In this document: positions 1 through 6,630 of the stretch, in pieces
Position numbering within the stretch: position 1 is the stretch's first letter
Layout of the letters: each line of letters begins with the position of its first letter
Source: Collinsella sp.
GTDB taxonomy: Bacteria > Actinomycetota > Coriobacteriia > Coriobacteriales > Coriobacteriaceae
Assembly (NCBI GenBank): GCA_014871605.1
Contig: WGSQ01000052.1
Location: 1-11,254, forward strand
Reading direction: 5' to 3'
Length of the DNA: 11,254 bases
The notes under the pieces: model-generated
The model's database searches: none
Told to the model about the DNA's origin: nothing
What the model saw: only the letters and a program-made list of their open reading frames with translations
Program-made: the position numbers and the translations under genes

Positions 1-462
1 GACGTTGGAGAACATCTGGAAAAAGCGACGATAGCTGTCCCAGGCAAAGCGCGTATTCTGCGTCTGGGCGATAAGGCCCTGGACCTAATCGTCGTTGAGG
101 CCCAGGTTGAGGACTGTGTCCATCATGCCGGGCATGGAGAACGGAGCGCCCGAGCGGACCGACACGAGCAGCGGGTCGGAGGCGTCGCCGAGCTTTTTGC
201 CGCAGCGGGCCTCAAGGTCTGCCTCGGCGGCAACGATCTCATCGAGTGCGCCTTCGGGCCAGACGTTGCCGGCACCGGAGTACTCGACACAGGTCTGGCA
301 GGTAATGGTAAAGCCACCGGGAACCGGCAGGCCGATACGGCTCATCTCGGCAAGGTTAGCGCCCTTGCCACCAAGCACGAAGTTCATGGACTTGTCGCCC
401 TCGGTGATACAGGTGCCCTGGGCGTCGGTTCCAAAACGGTAAACCCTCTTGCAATCGCTCAC
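1..462 (-). pseudogene. ppdK: Pyruvate, phosphate dikinase, 5' part, interrupted by an in-frame TAG
   Basis: PPDK interconverts pyruvate, ATP and phosphate with PEP, AMP and pyrophosphate. Translation from a GTG at 462 gives 125 residues of the ATP-grasp N-terminal domain, including the glycine-rich GGKGANLAEM segment (about residues 32-41) and the hallmark SVRSGAPFSMPGMMDT (about 100-115). After NLGLNDD comes a TAG at 85-87. The same frame then runs open to the window edge for 28 codons that are again clearly PPDK (RFAWDSYRRFFQMF), so the stop lies inside the gene and not at its end. Family members are about 870-900 residues; the phospho-His domain and PEP domain lie outside the window. The GTG start is supported by an AAGGGGAA Shine-Dalgarno 5-7 nt upstream. 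The family call is firm. Whether the gene is dead, read through or mis-sequenced cannot be decided here. Confidence 0.9.
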
Positions 463-478
463 GATACTTCCCCTTCCA

Positions 479-492
479 TGCGCTTACGCGCA
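479..492. promoter_or_regulatory. 14-bp near-palindrome in the ppdK leader (copy 1)
   Basis: TGCGCTTACGCGCA has 5-bp arms (TGCGC/GCGCA) around a 4-nt loop. It lies 16 nt upstream of the ppdK GTG, just before the Shine-Dalgarno. It differs by one base from the motif at the same place upstream of the PPDK regulator gene (1678-1691). It could be an operator or a small leader hairpin; function is inferred only from the shared placement. Confidence 0.45.
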
Positions 493-537
493 CGACCGTG
501 GTAACGAATCGACCCACCGGATGCGGGCCGTGAGGGA

Positions 538-543
538 ACTATA
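538..543 (-). promoter_or_regulatory. Putative -10 box for ppdK
   Basis: On the minus strand TATAGT matches five of six bases of the sigma-70 consensus. It would place the transcript start near 531 and give a leader of about 70 nt that contains the 479-492 near-palindrome. No convincing -35 hexamer lies 16-18 bp upstream, so the promoter may depend on an activator. Confidence 0.4.
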
Positions 544-584
544 CGGCGCGTTTTGGGCAGGCTTGAGCAGAGGGTGCGCGGTTT

Positions 585-632
585 GGTAAACGTGCTAAAA
601 CCGGCGGTAAACGGTAGGTAAAGGTGGTTACC
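585..632. repeat. Phased GGTAAA(C/G) direct repeats upstream of ppdK
   Basis: GGTAAACG occurs at 585-592 and 606-613, and GGTAAAG at 617-623; a palindromic GGTTACC follows at 626-632. Spacings of 21 and 11 bp put the three direct repeats on the same DNA face. An inverted GGTAAAG lies at 691-697. Relative to the putative ppdK start near 531 the repeats centre at about -57, -78 and -89, a usual place for activator sites. The binding protein is unknown. Confidence 0.4.
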
Positions 633-726
633 TTATGAAGATACCACTACAAGGAAAATGCAGGTCGGATGCGATGTTTTTGCTAAATCGCTTTACCATT
701 TATCAACATTATTTCCAAGTATTCTC

Positions 727-769
727 TTTGGGTAGCTAAAAGAGCCCCGTCCCAAATTAGCTACCCAAA
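727..769. repeat. Perfect 13-bp inverted repeat, element copy 1
   Basis: TTTGGGTAGCTAA (727-739) and TTAGCTACCCAAA (757-769) are exact reverse complements around a 17-nt loop. The element lies 19 bp beyond the TAG stop of the PPDK regulator, so it could act as a transcription end or 3' stabilising hairpin. It is not followed by a T-run on either strand, so it is not a textbook intrinsic terminator. Its core (733-763) recurs at 8785-8816 after rsfS. A related half-copy, GTCCCAAGTGAACTAC, lies at 777-792 and includes the regulator's stop codon. Confidence 0.7.
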
Positions 770-788
770 CAACCTTGTCCCAAGTGAA

Positions 789-1664
789 CTACTTTTGTTG
801 AGCGCGGCGGGCGGCACGGCGGGCTCTTGCCTCTTGAATCTCTTCGAGGTGAGCAATGATCTCGGCAGCGCTCTCCTCGATGGCCTTGCCATCGGTACGA
901 ACCACAAAGCAGCCCAGGCGTTTCATGAGCGCGCGGGCTTCAGCAAGCTCGCTGCGCACGCTCTCGGGCTCGGCATAGGAGCCTGCGACGGCACGGGCGT
1001 AGTCATCGCCCAGACGGCTATCGCGAATCTCGGAAATCACGTCGACGGTCGAAATCAAGCCAAACAGCCGCATCGGGTCGACCTCGTAAATCGACTTGGG
1101 CGGTTCCATACCATGCGCCAACGGAACATTGGCAACCTTGTAACCCTGATAAGCCAAATACATCGACAACGGCGTCTTGGATGTACGCGACACACCCAGC
1201 AGCACGATATCGGCACTCGACAGATCGTCACAACCACGACCGTCATCGTGCTCAACGAAATACTCCATGGCCTCGATACGATGGAAATACCGATCGTCGG
1301 TCTTGTGAATCACGCCCGCAACGCCTTTGGGCGGCACACCGATGAGCGACGACAATACGGCGAGCGTCGGACCGATCAGGTCGACCGAGCGAATGTGCAG
1401 CATGCCCAAATAATCGAGCACGCGGGCGCGAAGCGCCGGATCGACGATGGTGTGGAACACGGCGATATCGCGATGGTCGGCATCGACGCGCGGCCCCACA
1501 AATGACTTGACCTGCTCCACGGAGGTCACCTTAGGCAGGCGCAAAACGCGAAAAGCCCCTACATCAAATTGCCCGGACGCCGCAAGCACCACCTCACAAG
1601 CGGTATCGCCGAGCGAGTCGGAGATAACGATAACGGTGGGACGAGCGGTGACCGGGCAATCCAT
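789..1664 (-). CDS. Pyruvate, phosphate dikinase regulatory protein (bifunctional kinase/pyrophosphorylase)
   Basis: This 291-residue protein belongs to the DUF299/Kinase-PPPase family (PDRP/PSRP). These enzymes inactivate PPDK or PEP synthase by ADP-dependent phosphorylation of a threonine next to the catalytic histidine, and reactivate it by phosphate-dependent dephosphorylation. Visible family marks are the N-terminal VIVISDSLGDTA (about 11-22), a VIHKTDDRYFHRIEAMEY segment (about 118-135) and the P-loop-like GVSRTSKTP (157-165). The next gene downstream is ppdK itself, so PPDK rather than PEP synthase is the likely target. The C-terminus is a basic, Ala/Arg-rich tail. The ATG at 1664 has an AAGGAG Shine-Dalgarno 6 nt upstream. 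It follows glyS by 34 nt and may share its transcript. If the ppdK interruption is real, this regulator may have lost its substrate. Confidence 0.95.
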   Translation of the reverse strand: MDCPVTARPTVIVISDSLGDTACEVVLAASGQFDVGAFRVLRLPKVTSVEQVKSFVGPRVDADHRDIAVFHTIVDPALRARVLDYLGMLHIRSVDLIGPTLAVLSSLIGVPPKGVAGVIHKTDDRYFHRIEAMEYFVEHDDGRGCDDLSSADIVLLGVSRTSKTPLSMYLAYQGYKVANVPLAHGMEPPKSIYEVDPMRLFGLISTVDVISEIRDSRLGDDYARAVAGSYAEPESVRSELAEARALMKRLGCFVVRTDGKAIEESAAEIIAHLEEIQEARARRAARRAQQK

Positions 1665-1677
1665 GCGGGGCTCCTTT

Positions 1678-1691
1678 TGCGCTTATGCGCA
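1678..1691. promoter_or_regulatory. 14-bp near-palindrome in the PPDK-regulator leader (copy 2)
   Basis: TGCGCTTATGCGCA has 5-bp arms around TTAT. It lies 13 nt upstream of the regulator's ATG, immediately before the AAGGAG, in the short gap after glyS. It matches 13 of 14 bases of the motif in front of ppdK (479-492). It could be an operator or leader hairpin shared by an enzyme and its modifier; the role is inferred. Confidence 0.45.
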
Positions 1692-1698
1692 GGCTGGC

Positions 1699-3795
1699 TT
1701 ACTTTTTGCGGGCAAGCTCACCGATGTTGGCGATGCCGGAGAAAACGGCCTCGAAGCGGTTGAGCAGCTTAAGGCGATTATCGCGAAGCTGCTCGTCCTT
1801 GTCCATGACCATGACCTCGTCGAAGAAGCGGTCGATGGGGGCGCGCAGGGCGGCAAGGGCGGCAAATGCGGCCGGGTAGTCCTCGGCAGCAAGGGCGGCG
1901 TCGACAGCGGTCTGAGCAGCCTCGGAGGCGTCGGCAAGCGCGAGCTCGGCCTCGCCCATCAGGCTGCGGTCGTACTCCGCACCCAGCTCGGGCTTGGAGA
2001 TGTGCGCGGCGCGGGCATAGGCGGTCGCCAGGTTGTCGAAGGTCTCGGCGTCGTTCTTGCGGGCCTCATCGAGCGCGGCGCAGCGGGCGAAGAAGACGGA
2101 CGGGGCGATGATGTGCACCGCGGAGACGGCGGCAACGGTATCGGCCGGAATCTTCTCGTCGCGGGCCATGCTCACCAGACGGCCGTGGAAGAAGTCACGG
2201 ACCTGCTGGGCGACCTCGGCGGCGTCGAACTCAATGCCCTGCTCGCTATAGAGCTCGAGAGCGAAGTCGATGAGCGACGTGGGGTCGATCGGCAGGCGGT
2301 CGCGCAGGATGTTGATGATGCCGATAGCGGCACGACGCAGCGCGTAGGGGTCCGAAGAGCCGGTCGGGGACTCGCCGATGGAAAAGATACCGGCGATGGT
2401 ATCGAGCTTGTCGGCGCAGGCCACGATGCAGCCAGCGGTGCCCTCGGGCAGCTCGTCACCGGCAAAGCGAGGACGATAGTGATCGCGAATAGCATGGGCG
2501 ACCTCGTCGTTCTCCCCCATCGCGGTCGCATAATAACCGCCCATCACGCCCTGCTGGCTCGTGAACTCGACAACGGCGTTGGACACCAGGTCTGCCTTGC
2601 ACAGGTGCGCGGCGCGAGCAGCGTCGGCGGCAAGATGGGCGCCCAGATGAGCCTCGCGGGCGATAGCGAGCGCGAGCTGCTCGATGCGCTCGGACTTGGC
2701 GAGCACGCTACCGAGCTTCTCCTGGAAGGCAACCTTGGCCAGACGCTCACGGAATTCGTCGAGGGAGATCTTCAGGTCCTCCTCGTAGAAGAACTTTGCG
2801 TCGTCCAGACGGGCGCGCACGACGCGCTCGTTGCCGTCGATCACGCGCTCGGCGTTCTCGGGCTTGCTGTTGGAGACGACCACGAACTCACGCGTGAGCT
2901 TGCCCTCGCCGTCATAGATCGGGAAGTAGCGCTGGTTGGTGAGCATGGACTCGCAGATGATCTCGTGCGGGACCTTGAGGAACTCCTCATCGAAGGTACC
3001 GACGAGCACCGTCGGCCACTCGCAGAGGTTGATAACCTCCTCGAAGACCTTCTTGGGCGTGTCGACATGACAGCCGGGGCGAGCGGCCTCAACCTCGGCG
3101 ATACCGGCAAGGATGGCCTCGCGACGACGCTCGGCAGAAAGCACGCCGGCGTCCTCGAGCACCTGCTCATAAACAGCGGGGCTGGCAACCACATGGTCGC
3201 CAGGGCCAAGTACACGATGACCGCGCGTGGTGTTGCCGCTCGTCACGTCGGCAAACGACACGGGCACGACATCCTCGCCCAAAAGGCAGCAGATCCAGCG
3301 GACCGGACGAACAAAGGTCGCATGCTCATGACCCCAGCGCTGGCTGCGGTAGTTGGGCCACTGCAGGCCGGCGATGGTCTTCTCGCACAGGGCCGTCAGG
3401 ATCGGGGTGGCCGGTGCGGAGGGAATATTCTTCTCGGCGAACACATACTCGCGACCGTCAGTGTCCTCGCGACGGACCAGGTCTTCGGCAGCCACACCGC
3501 ACTTGCGGGCAAAGCCCTGGGCGGCCTTGGTGGCGTTACCGTCAGCGTCGAAGGCAATGTTGGCCGCGGGGCCACGCTTGACCTCGTGAACCTCATCGGT
3601 CGCAGTGGCGACGTTGGCAACGAGCGCAGCCAGGCGACGCGGGCTCGAGATCACGCGGACCTCGCCGTGGGCCAGACCGGCCTCGTCGAGACCCTTGGCG
3701 ATCATGGTACCAAGCTGCTTGACGGCATTGTTCAGCGGTGCAGAGGGCATTTCCTCCGTACCGATCTCAAACAGGAAATCCTTAGCGTCTGCCAT
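1699..3795 (-). CDS. glyS: Glycine--tRNA ligase, beta subunit
   Basis: This is the large subunit of the bacterial heterotetrameric glycyl-tRNA synthetase, which with GlyQ charges tRNA-Gly in the cytoplasm; the beta chain carries the tRNA-binding functions. The 698-residue length is normal for the family. Visible marks are the N-terminal FEIGTEEMP (9-17), HATFVRPVRW (about 158-167), TRGHR (190-194) and a C-terminal DALR-type anticodon-binding region ending in a NRLKLLNRFEAVFSGIANI-like helix. The ATG at 3795 is three bases after the glyQ stop, with a GAGG about 11 nt upstream inside glyQ, which fits translational coupling. The opposite strand is open for over 3 kb, because glyS and glyQ share the same frame and avoid TTA, CTA and TCA codons. 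Confidence 0.97.
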   Translation of the reverse strand: MADAKDFLFEIGTEEMPSAPLNNAVKQLGTMIAKGLDEAGLAHGEVRVISSPRRLAALVANVATATDEVHEVKRGPAANIAFDADGNATKAAQGFARKCGVAAEDLVRREDTDGREYVFAEKNIPSAPATPILTALCEKTIAGLQWPNYRSQRWGHEHATFVRPVRWICCLLGEDVVPVSFADVTSGNTTRGHRVLGPGDHVVASPAVYEQVLEDAGVLSAERRREAILAGIAEVEAARPGCHVDTPKKVFEEVINLCEWPTVLVGTFDEEFLKVPHEIICESMLTNQRYFPIYDGEGKLTREFVVVSNSKPENAERVIDGNERVVRARLDDAKFFYEEDLKISLDEFRERLAKVAFQEKLGSVLAKSERIEQLALAIAREAHLGAHLAADAARAAHLCKADLVSNAVVEFTSQQGVMGGYYATAMGENDEVAHAIRDHYRPRFAGDELPEGTAGCIVACADKLDTIAGIFSIGESPTGSSDPYALRRAAIGIINILRDRLPIDPTSLIDFALELYSEQGIEFDAAEVAQQVRDFFHGRLVSMARDEKIPADTVAAVSAVHIIAPSVFFARCAALDEARKNDAETFDNLATAYARAAHISKPELGAEYDRSLMGEAELALADASEAAQTAVDAALAAEDYPAAFAALAALRAPIDRFFDEVMVMDKDEQLRDNRLKLLNRFEAVFSGIANIGELARKK

Positions 3796-3798
3796 GGC

Positions 3799-4710
3799 TT
3801 ACGCCACCTCGCCTTCCTGGTCGGCATTCTCGTTGACTCCGGCGACCTCGGCCATGTAGGCCTCGCAGCACGCCTTGGCGACGGCGCGGACGCGCAGGAT
3901 GTAGTTGGCACGCTCGACCGCGGACAGGGCGCCGCGGGCATCGAGCAGGTTGAAGGCGTGGCTGCACTTCATGACACAGTCGTACGCCGGCAACGGCAGC
4001 TTGCGCTCCAGGCAGGAATGGCACTCGGCCTCGTAGTCGTCAAACTTCTGACGCATCATCTCGACGTTGGCGACCTCAAAGTTATAGGCACTGAACTCGC
4101 GCTCGTTCTCGAGGAACACGTCGCCGTAGGTCATGGGCGTGCCGTCGGGCAGATAGCTCCACACCAGATCGTAGACCGAGTTGACGCCCTGAGCGTACAT
4201 GGCGATACGCTCCAGGCCATAGGTGATCTCGACGGGCACGGGGTCGACCTCGATACCGCCCACCTGCTGGAAGTACGTGAACTGCGTGACCTCCATGCCG
4301 TTGAGCCAGACCTCCCAGCCAAGGCCCCAGGCGCCCAGCGTCGGGCTCTCCCAGTCGTCCTCGACAAAACGGACGTCATGGTCGTTGGGGTCCAGGCCAA
4401 TGGCAGCAAGAGACCCCAGGTAAAGCTCCTGAGCATTAACCGGAGAGGGCTTAATGAGCACCTGGAACTGATAGTAGTGCTGCATGCGGTTAGGGTTCTC
4501 GCCGTAGCGGCCGTCGGCGGGACGGCGGCAGGGCTGCGCATAGCAGGTGCGCCATTCGGCGGGACCGAGCGAGCGCAGCGTGGTCGCGGTATGGAAGGTA
4601 CCGGCACCGACCTCGGAGTCATAGGGCTGCATAATGACGCAGCCCTGCTCGCCCCAGTACTGCTGGAGGCGCAGGATGATGTCTTGGAAGGAAAGCGATG
4701 AAGCGTTCAT
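3799..4710 (-). CDS. glyQ: Glycine--tRNA ligase, alpha subunit
   Basis: GlyQ is the class II catalytic subunit that forms glycyl-adenylate and, with GlyS, charges tRNA-Gly. The 303-residue length is typical. Diagnostic stretches are GCVIMQPYDSEVGAGTFH (23-40), the conserved RRPADGRYGENPNR (62-75) and QVLIKPSPVNAQELYLGSL (about 83-101). The C-terminal end is acidic (NENADQEGEVA). The ATG at 4710 has only modest Shine-Dalgarno options (GAGGGG about 11 nt away, or AGAGG directly adjacent). The 59-nt gap after lepB has a TATAGT box but no visible terminator, so glyQS may be read both from its own promoter and through from the rpsP-lepB unit. No T-box leader fits in this short gap. Confidence 0.97.
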   Translation of the reverse strand: MNASSLSFQDIILRLQQYWGEQGCVIMQPYDSEVGAGTFHTATTLRSLGPAEWRTCYAQPCRRPADGRYGENPNRMQHYYQFQVLIKPSPVNAQELYLGSLAAIGLDPNDHDVRFVEDDWESPTLGAWGLGWEVWLNGMEVTQFTYFQQVGGIEVDPVPVEITYGLERIAMYAQGVNSVYDLVWSYLPDGTPMTYGDVFLENEREFSAYNFEVANVEMMRQKFDDYEAECHSCLERKLPLPAYDCVMKCSHAFNLLDARGALSAVERANYILRVRAVAKACCEAYMAEVAGVNENADQEGEVA

Positions 4711-4756
4711 GCCTCTAATATCCCCTCGTCGAAACGATTACACGGTTAGGTACTGT

Positions 4757-4762
4757 ACTATA
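4757..4762 (-). promoter_or_regulatory. Putative -10 box for glyQS
   Basis: TATAGT on the minus strand, the same hexamer as in front of ppdK, lies 46 nt upstream of the glyQ start and just past the lepB stop. No good -35 is seen at 16-18 bp, where it would fall inside the lepB 3' end. It overlaps a short inverted repeat, GGTACTGTAC. Confidence 0.3.
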
Positions 4763-4769
4763 GCGGTTT

Positions 4770-5333
4770 TTAGTCGATAGCGCCGATGCGGTTGAGCGGC
4801 CAGTAGCGCACAAGCGCCACAGCGATCAAATCAGAGCGATCGACGGGACCAAAGTAGCGCGAGTCGGCAGAGTTTTCGCGGTTGTCGCCCATCACCCACA
4901 CGCACCCGTCGGGAACGGTGTAGGGATAACTCACCTGGGCGCCAGGCGCTTGGACCGAAAGCGGCCAGCTCATGCCCGTCGTATAGTCCTCATCGAGCGC
5001 TTGGCCGTCAACGACCACCTTGCCGTCCTGCAGGTCGACCGTCTGGCCGGCCGTGGCAATAACACGCTTGACAAGAACATCATGCTCGGAAGTGACATCG
5101 GGGTTGTGGAACACCACGATATCACCCTGTTTGACGGGCTGACCGAGCTCGAGGCTCACCTTTTGTGCCAGGATCTGGTCGCCAATCTCGATCGTGTCCT
5201 CCATGGAGCCGGTGGGTACCACAAAGGGCTCGACCACAAAGGTGCGGATCAGGAAGGTGGCCACGAGCGCGATCGCGATGACCGCGACCCACTCAAAAGC
5301 GCCCCTCAACGCGGAATGCTGCGATGGAACCAT
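4770..5333 (-). CDS. lepB: Signal peptidase I
   Basis: This type I signal peptidase removes signal peptides from exported proteins at the outer face of the cytoplasmic membrane. One N-terminal membrane helix (about residues 13-32 from the ATG) is followed by VVPTGSMEDTI with the catalytic Ser43 (box B), VLVKRVIATAG with the catalytic Lys89 (box D) and the box E motif MGDNRENSADSRYFGPV near the C-terminus, so the active site is complete. At 187 residues it is a usual compact Gram-positive type. A GTG at 5339 overlaps the trmD stop by four bases, but a GAGGAG at 5339-5344 stands 5 nt before the ATG at 5333, so I choose the ATG. It is the last gene of the rpsP unit, or it reads on into glyQS. 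Confidence 0.95.
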   Translation of the reverse strand: MVPSQHSALRGAFEWVAVIAIALVATFLIRTFVVEPFVVPTGSMEDTIEIGDQILAQKVSLELGQPVKQGDIVVFHNPDVTSEHDVLVKRVIATAGQTVDLQDGKVVVDGQALDEDYTTGMSWPLSVQAPGAQVSYPYTVPDGCVWVMGDNRENSADSRYFGPVDRSDLIAVALVRYWPLNRIGAID

Positions 5334-5335
5334 TC

Positions 5336-6094
5336 TCACTCCTCGCTCTGCGAATACGAAGCGTCCAGAATCTCCTGCGCGTATGCGCGCTCCTGGGGCG
5401 TAAGCCGTGCCGTCTCGATCAGGTCGGGACGCCAGCGGCAGGTGCGCTCGATGGCATTCTTACGGCGCCAGGCGTCAACCTTGGCATGGTCACCGCTCAC
5501 GAGCACCGGCGGCACGCCCTCGCCGTTGAATTCAGCAGGGCGAGTGTACTGCGCATACTCGAGCAGGCCTCCGTCCTCGGCGGACGAGAACGACTCGTCG
5601 ACGTTGCTCATCTCGTCACCAAGGGCGCCGGGAATCAGGCGTACGACGGCATCGGCAACGACCATAGCGGGAAGCTCGCCGCCCGTGAGCACGTAATCGC
5701 CGATCGACAGGCGCTCGTCGGCATACGCATAGGCACGCTCGTCGACACCCTCGTAACGGCTGCACACAAACAGCAAGCGCTCGCTTTTGAGCAGGCGCTC
5801 GGCCACATGCTGTGTAAAGGGCTCGCCACAGGGGGTAAAAAACACCACGGTGGGCTTAGGACCCTCGGAGCTAATAGCCTCGATGGCCTCGACAATAGGC
5901 TCGACCTTCATGAGCATGCCCTGCCCGCCGCCGTACGGCTCGTCATCGACGGTACGATGGCGGTCGTGCGTCCAGTCGCGCAGGTTATACGCCTTAAAAT
6001 CAAAAAGGCCGGCCTTGCGGGCGCGGCCCAAAATCGATGTGGACATGACGGGCTCAAACATCTCGGGAAAGACCGAAAGGGTCTCAATCAGCAT
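5336..6094 (-). CDS. trmD: tRNA (guanine-N1)-methyltransferase
   Basis: TrmD methylates G37 of tRNAs using S-adenosylmethionine, which prevents +1 frameshifting. The 252-residue protein has the SPOUT trefoil-knot marks: EPYGGGQGM (52-60), CSRYEGVDER (111-120) and SIGDYVLTGGELPAM (130-144), followed by LIPGALG. The expected catalytic Asp (D169 of E. coli TrmD, in EDSF) aligns with Glu167 in VDESF, and the loop before LLEYAQYTRP is about four residues longer than in E. coli. The ATG at 6094 has a GGGAGGA Shine-Dalgarno about 4-5 nt upstream. It sits between rimM (10-nt gap) and lepB, with no rplS between. Confidence 0.96.
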   Translation of the reverse strand: MLIETLSVFPEMFEPVMSTSILGRARKAGLFDFKAYNLRDWTHDRHRTVDDEPYGGGQGMLMKVEPIVEAIEAISSEGPKPTVVFFTPCGEPFTQHVAERLLKSERLLFVCSRYEGVDERAYAYADERLSIGDYVLTGGELPAMVVADAVVRLIPGALGDEMSNVDESFSSAEDGGLLEYAQYTRPAEFNGEGVPPVLVSGDHAKVDAWRRKNAIERTCRWRPDLIETARLTPQERAYAQEILDASYSQSEE

Positions 6095-6104
6095 GTTGTC
6101 CTCC

Positions 6105-6626
6105 CTACTTGTCCATATCGATCAGGCCGTCCATAACGTGGACGGAAATTGTTCCTGTGTCGGGAAGATCGAGCACAACCTGCTCGATCACGGGAATCAG
6201 TACCTCGCCGTACCGATCACCCTCGACAACCCAAACATCGTTAGCGGGCGTCGACATGATCTCGACGATCGTGCCGAGTGAACCGAAGCGCTCGTCGACC
6301 ACCTCGCGACCCATCAGGTCGGTATAGGCGGCGTCGAGTGAATCGAGCTCAAAATCGTCACGATTTGCCAACACATAGCATCCCGTGATGCCCTCGGCGG
6401 CCGTCAAGTCGTCAATGCCCTCAAACGAGACCAGATCGCCATCGCCCGTATCGGTGACGGACACGACCGTGCAAAAGCGGTCGCGCTTGAGCGCCGGCGG
6501 CGTCAGGGCGACGCGCATACCCGGCTCTAATACAGAAGGAAGCCCCCGCAGCGGTTGCGCGAGGACCTCCCCCTTCCTTCCGTGCGGCTTGACCACACGG
6601 GCGATGTTTTTGTACTGGGACCTCAA
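6105..6626 (-). CDS. rimM: Ribosome maturation factor RimM
   Basis: RimM binds ribosomal protein S19 and helps assemble the 3' (head) domain of the 30S subunit. The 173-residue length is normal. The N-terminal RimM domain begins IARVVKPHGRKGEV (about 8-21), and the C-terminal PRC-barrel follows LMGREVVDE and contains NDVWVVEG and a VLIPVIEQVV strand. I use the TTG at 6626, four bases after the khpA stop, because no other start lies upstream of the conserved KPHG segment in this frame. Its Shine-Dalgarno is poor (AGGA only 2 nt away). The TTG is at the centre of the inverted repeat GGACCTTGAGGTCC (6618-6631). Translation probably depends on coupling to khpA. Confidence 0.93.
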   Translation of the reverse strand: MRSQYKNIARVVKPHGRKGEVLAQPLRGLPSVLEPGMRVALTPPALKRDRFCTVVSVTDTGDGDLVSFEGIDDLTAAEGITGCYVLANRDDFELDSLDAAYTDLMGREVVDERFGSLGTIVEIMSTPANDVWVVEGDRYGEVLIPVIEQVVLDLPDTGTISVHVMDGLIDMDK

Positions 6627-6630
6627 GGTC

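Larger units (their letters stand above)
463..788. other. 326-bp intergenic region between ppdK and its regulator gene
   Basis: From the ppdK side it holds the ppdK leader and Shine-Dalgarno, a near-palindrome (479-492), a putative -10 (538-543), phased GGTAAA repeats (585-632), an AT-rich stretch (about 633-726) and a perfect 13-bp inverted repeat (727-769) just after the regulator's stop codon. I see no convincing small ORF, tRNA or canonical U-tract terminator in it. The AT-rich stretch holds weak promoter-like hexamers only. Confidence 0.6.

Noticed and set aside
85..87. Amber codon as evidence for pyrrolysine or a changed genetic code.
   Set aside because: TAG terminates at least five other genes in this window at their normal C-termini, and PPDK has no known pyrrolysine at this site.
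1447..4701. A 1084-codon open frame on the plus strand opposite the PPDK regulator, glyS and glyQ.
   Set aside because: It is in exact codon register with glyS and glyQ, so a stop would need TTA, CTA or TCA codons in them, which this genome avoids. The translation is low-complexity and matches nothing I recognise, while the minus-strand proteins are unmistakable.
4711..4769. A T-box or glycine riboswitch before glyQ.
   Set aside because: The gap is only 59 nt with no room for the conserved T-box fold, and no specifier or antiterminator sequence is visible.
5324..6136. A 270-codon plus-strand frame opposite trmD.
   Set aside because: It is a shadow of trmD produced by high GC and codon bias; trmD and its ribosome binding site explain the DNA.
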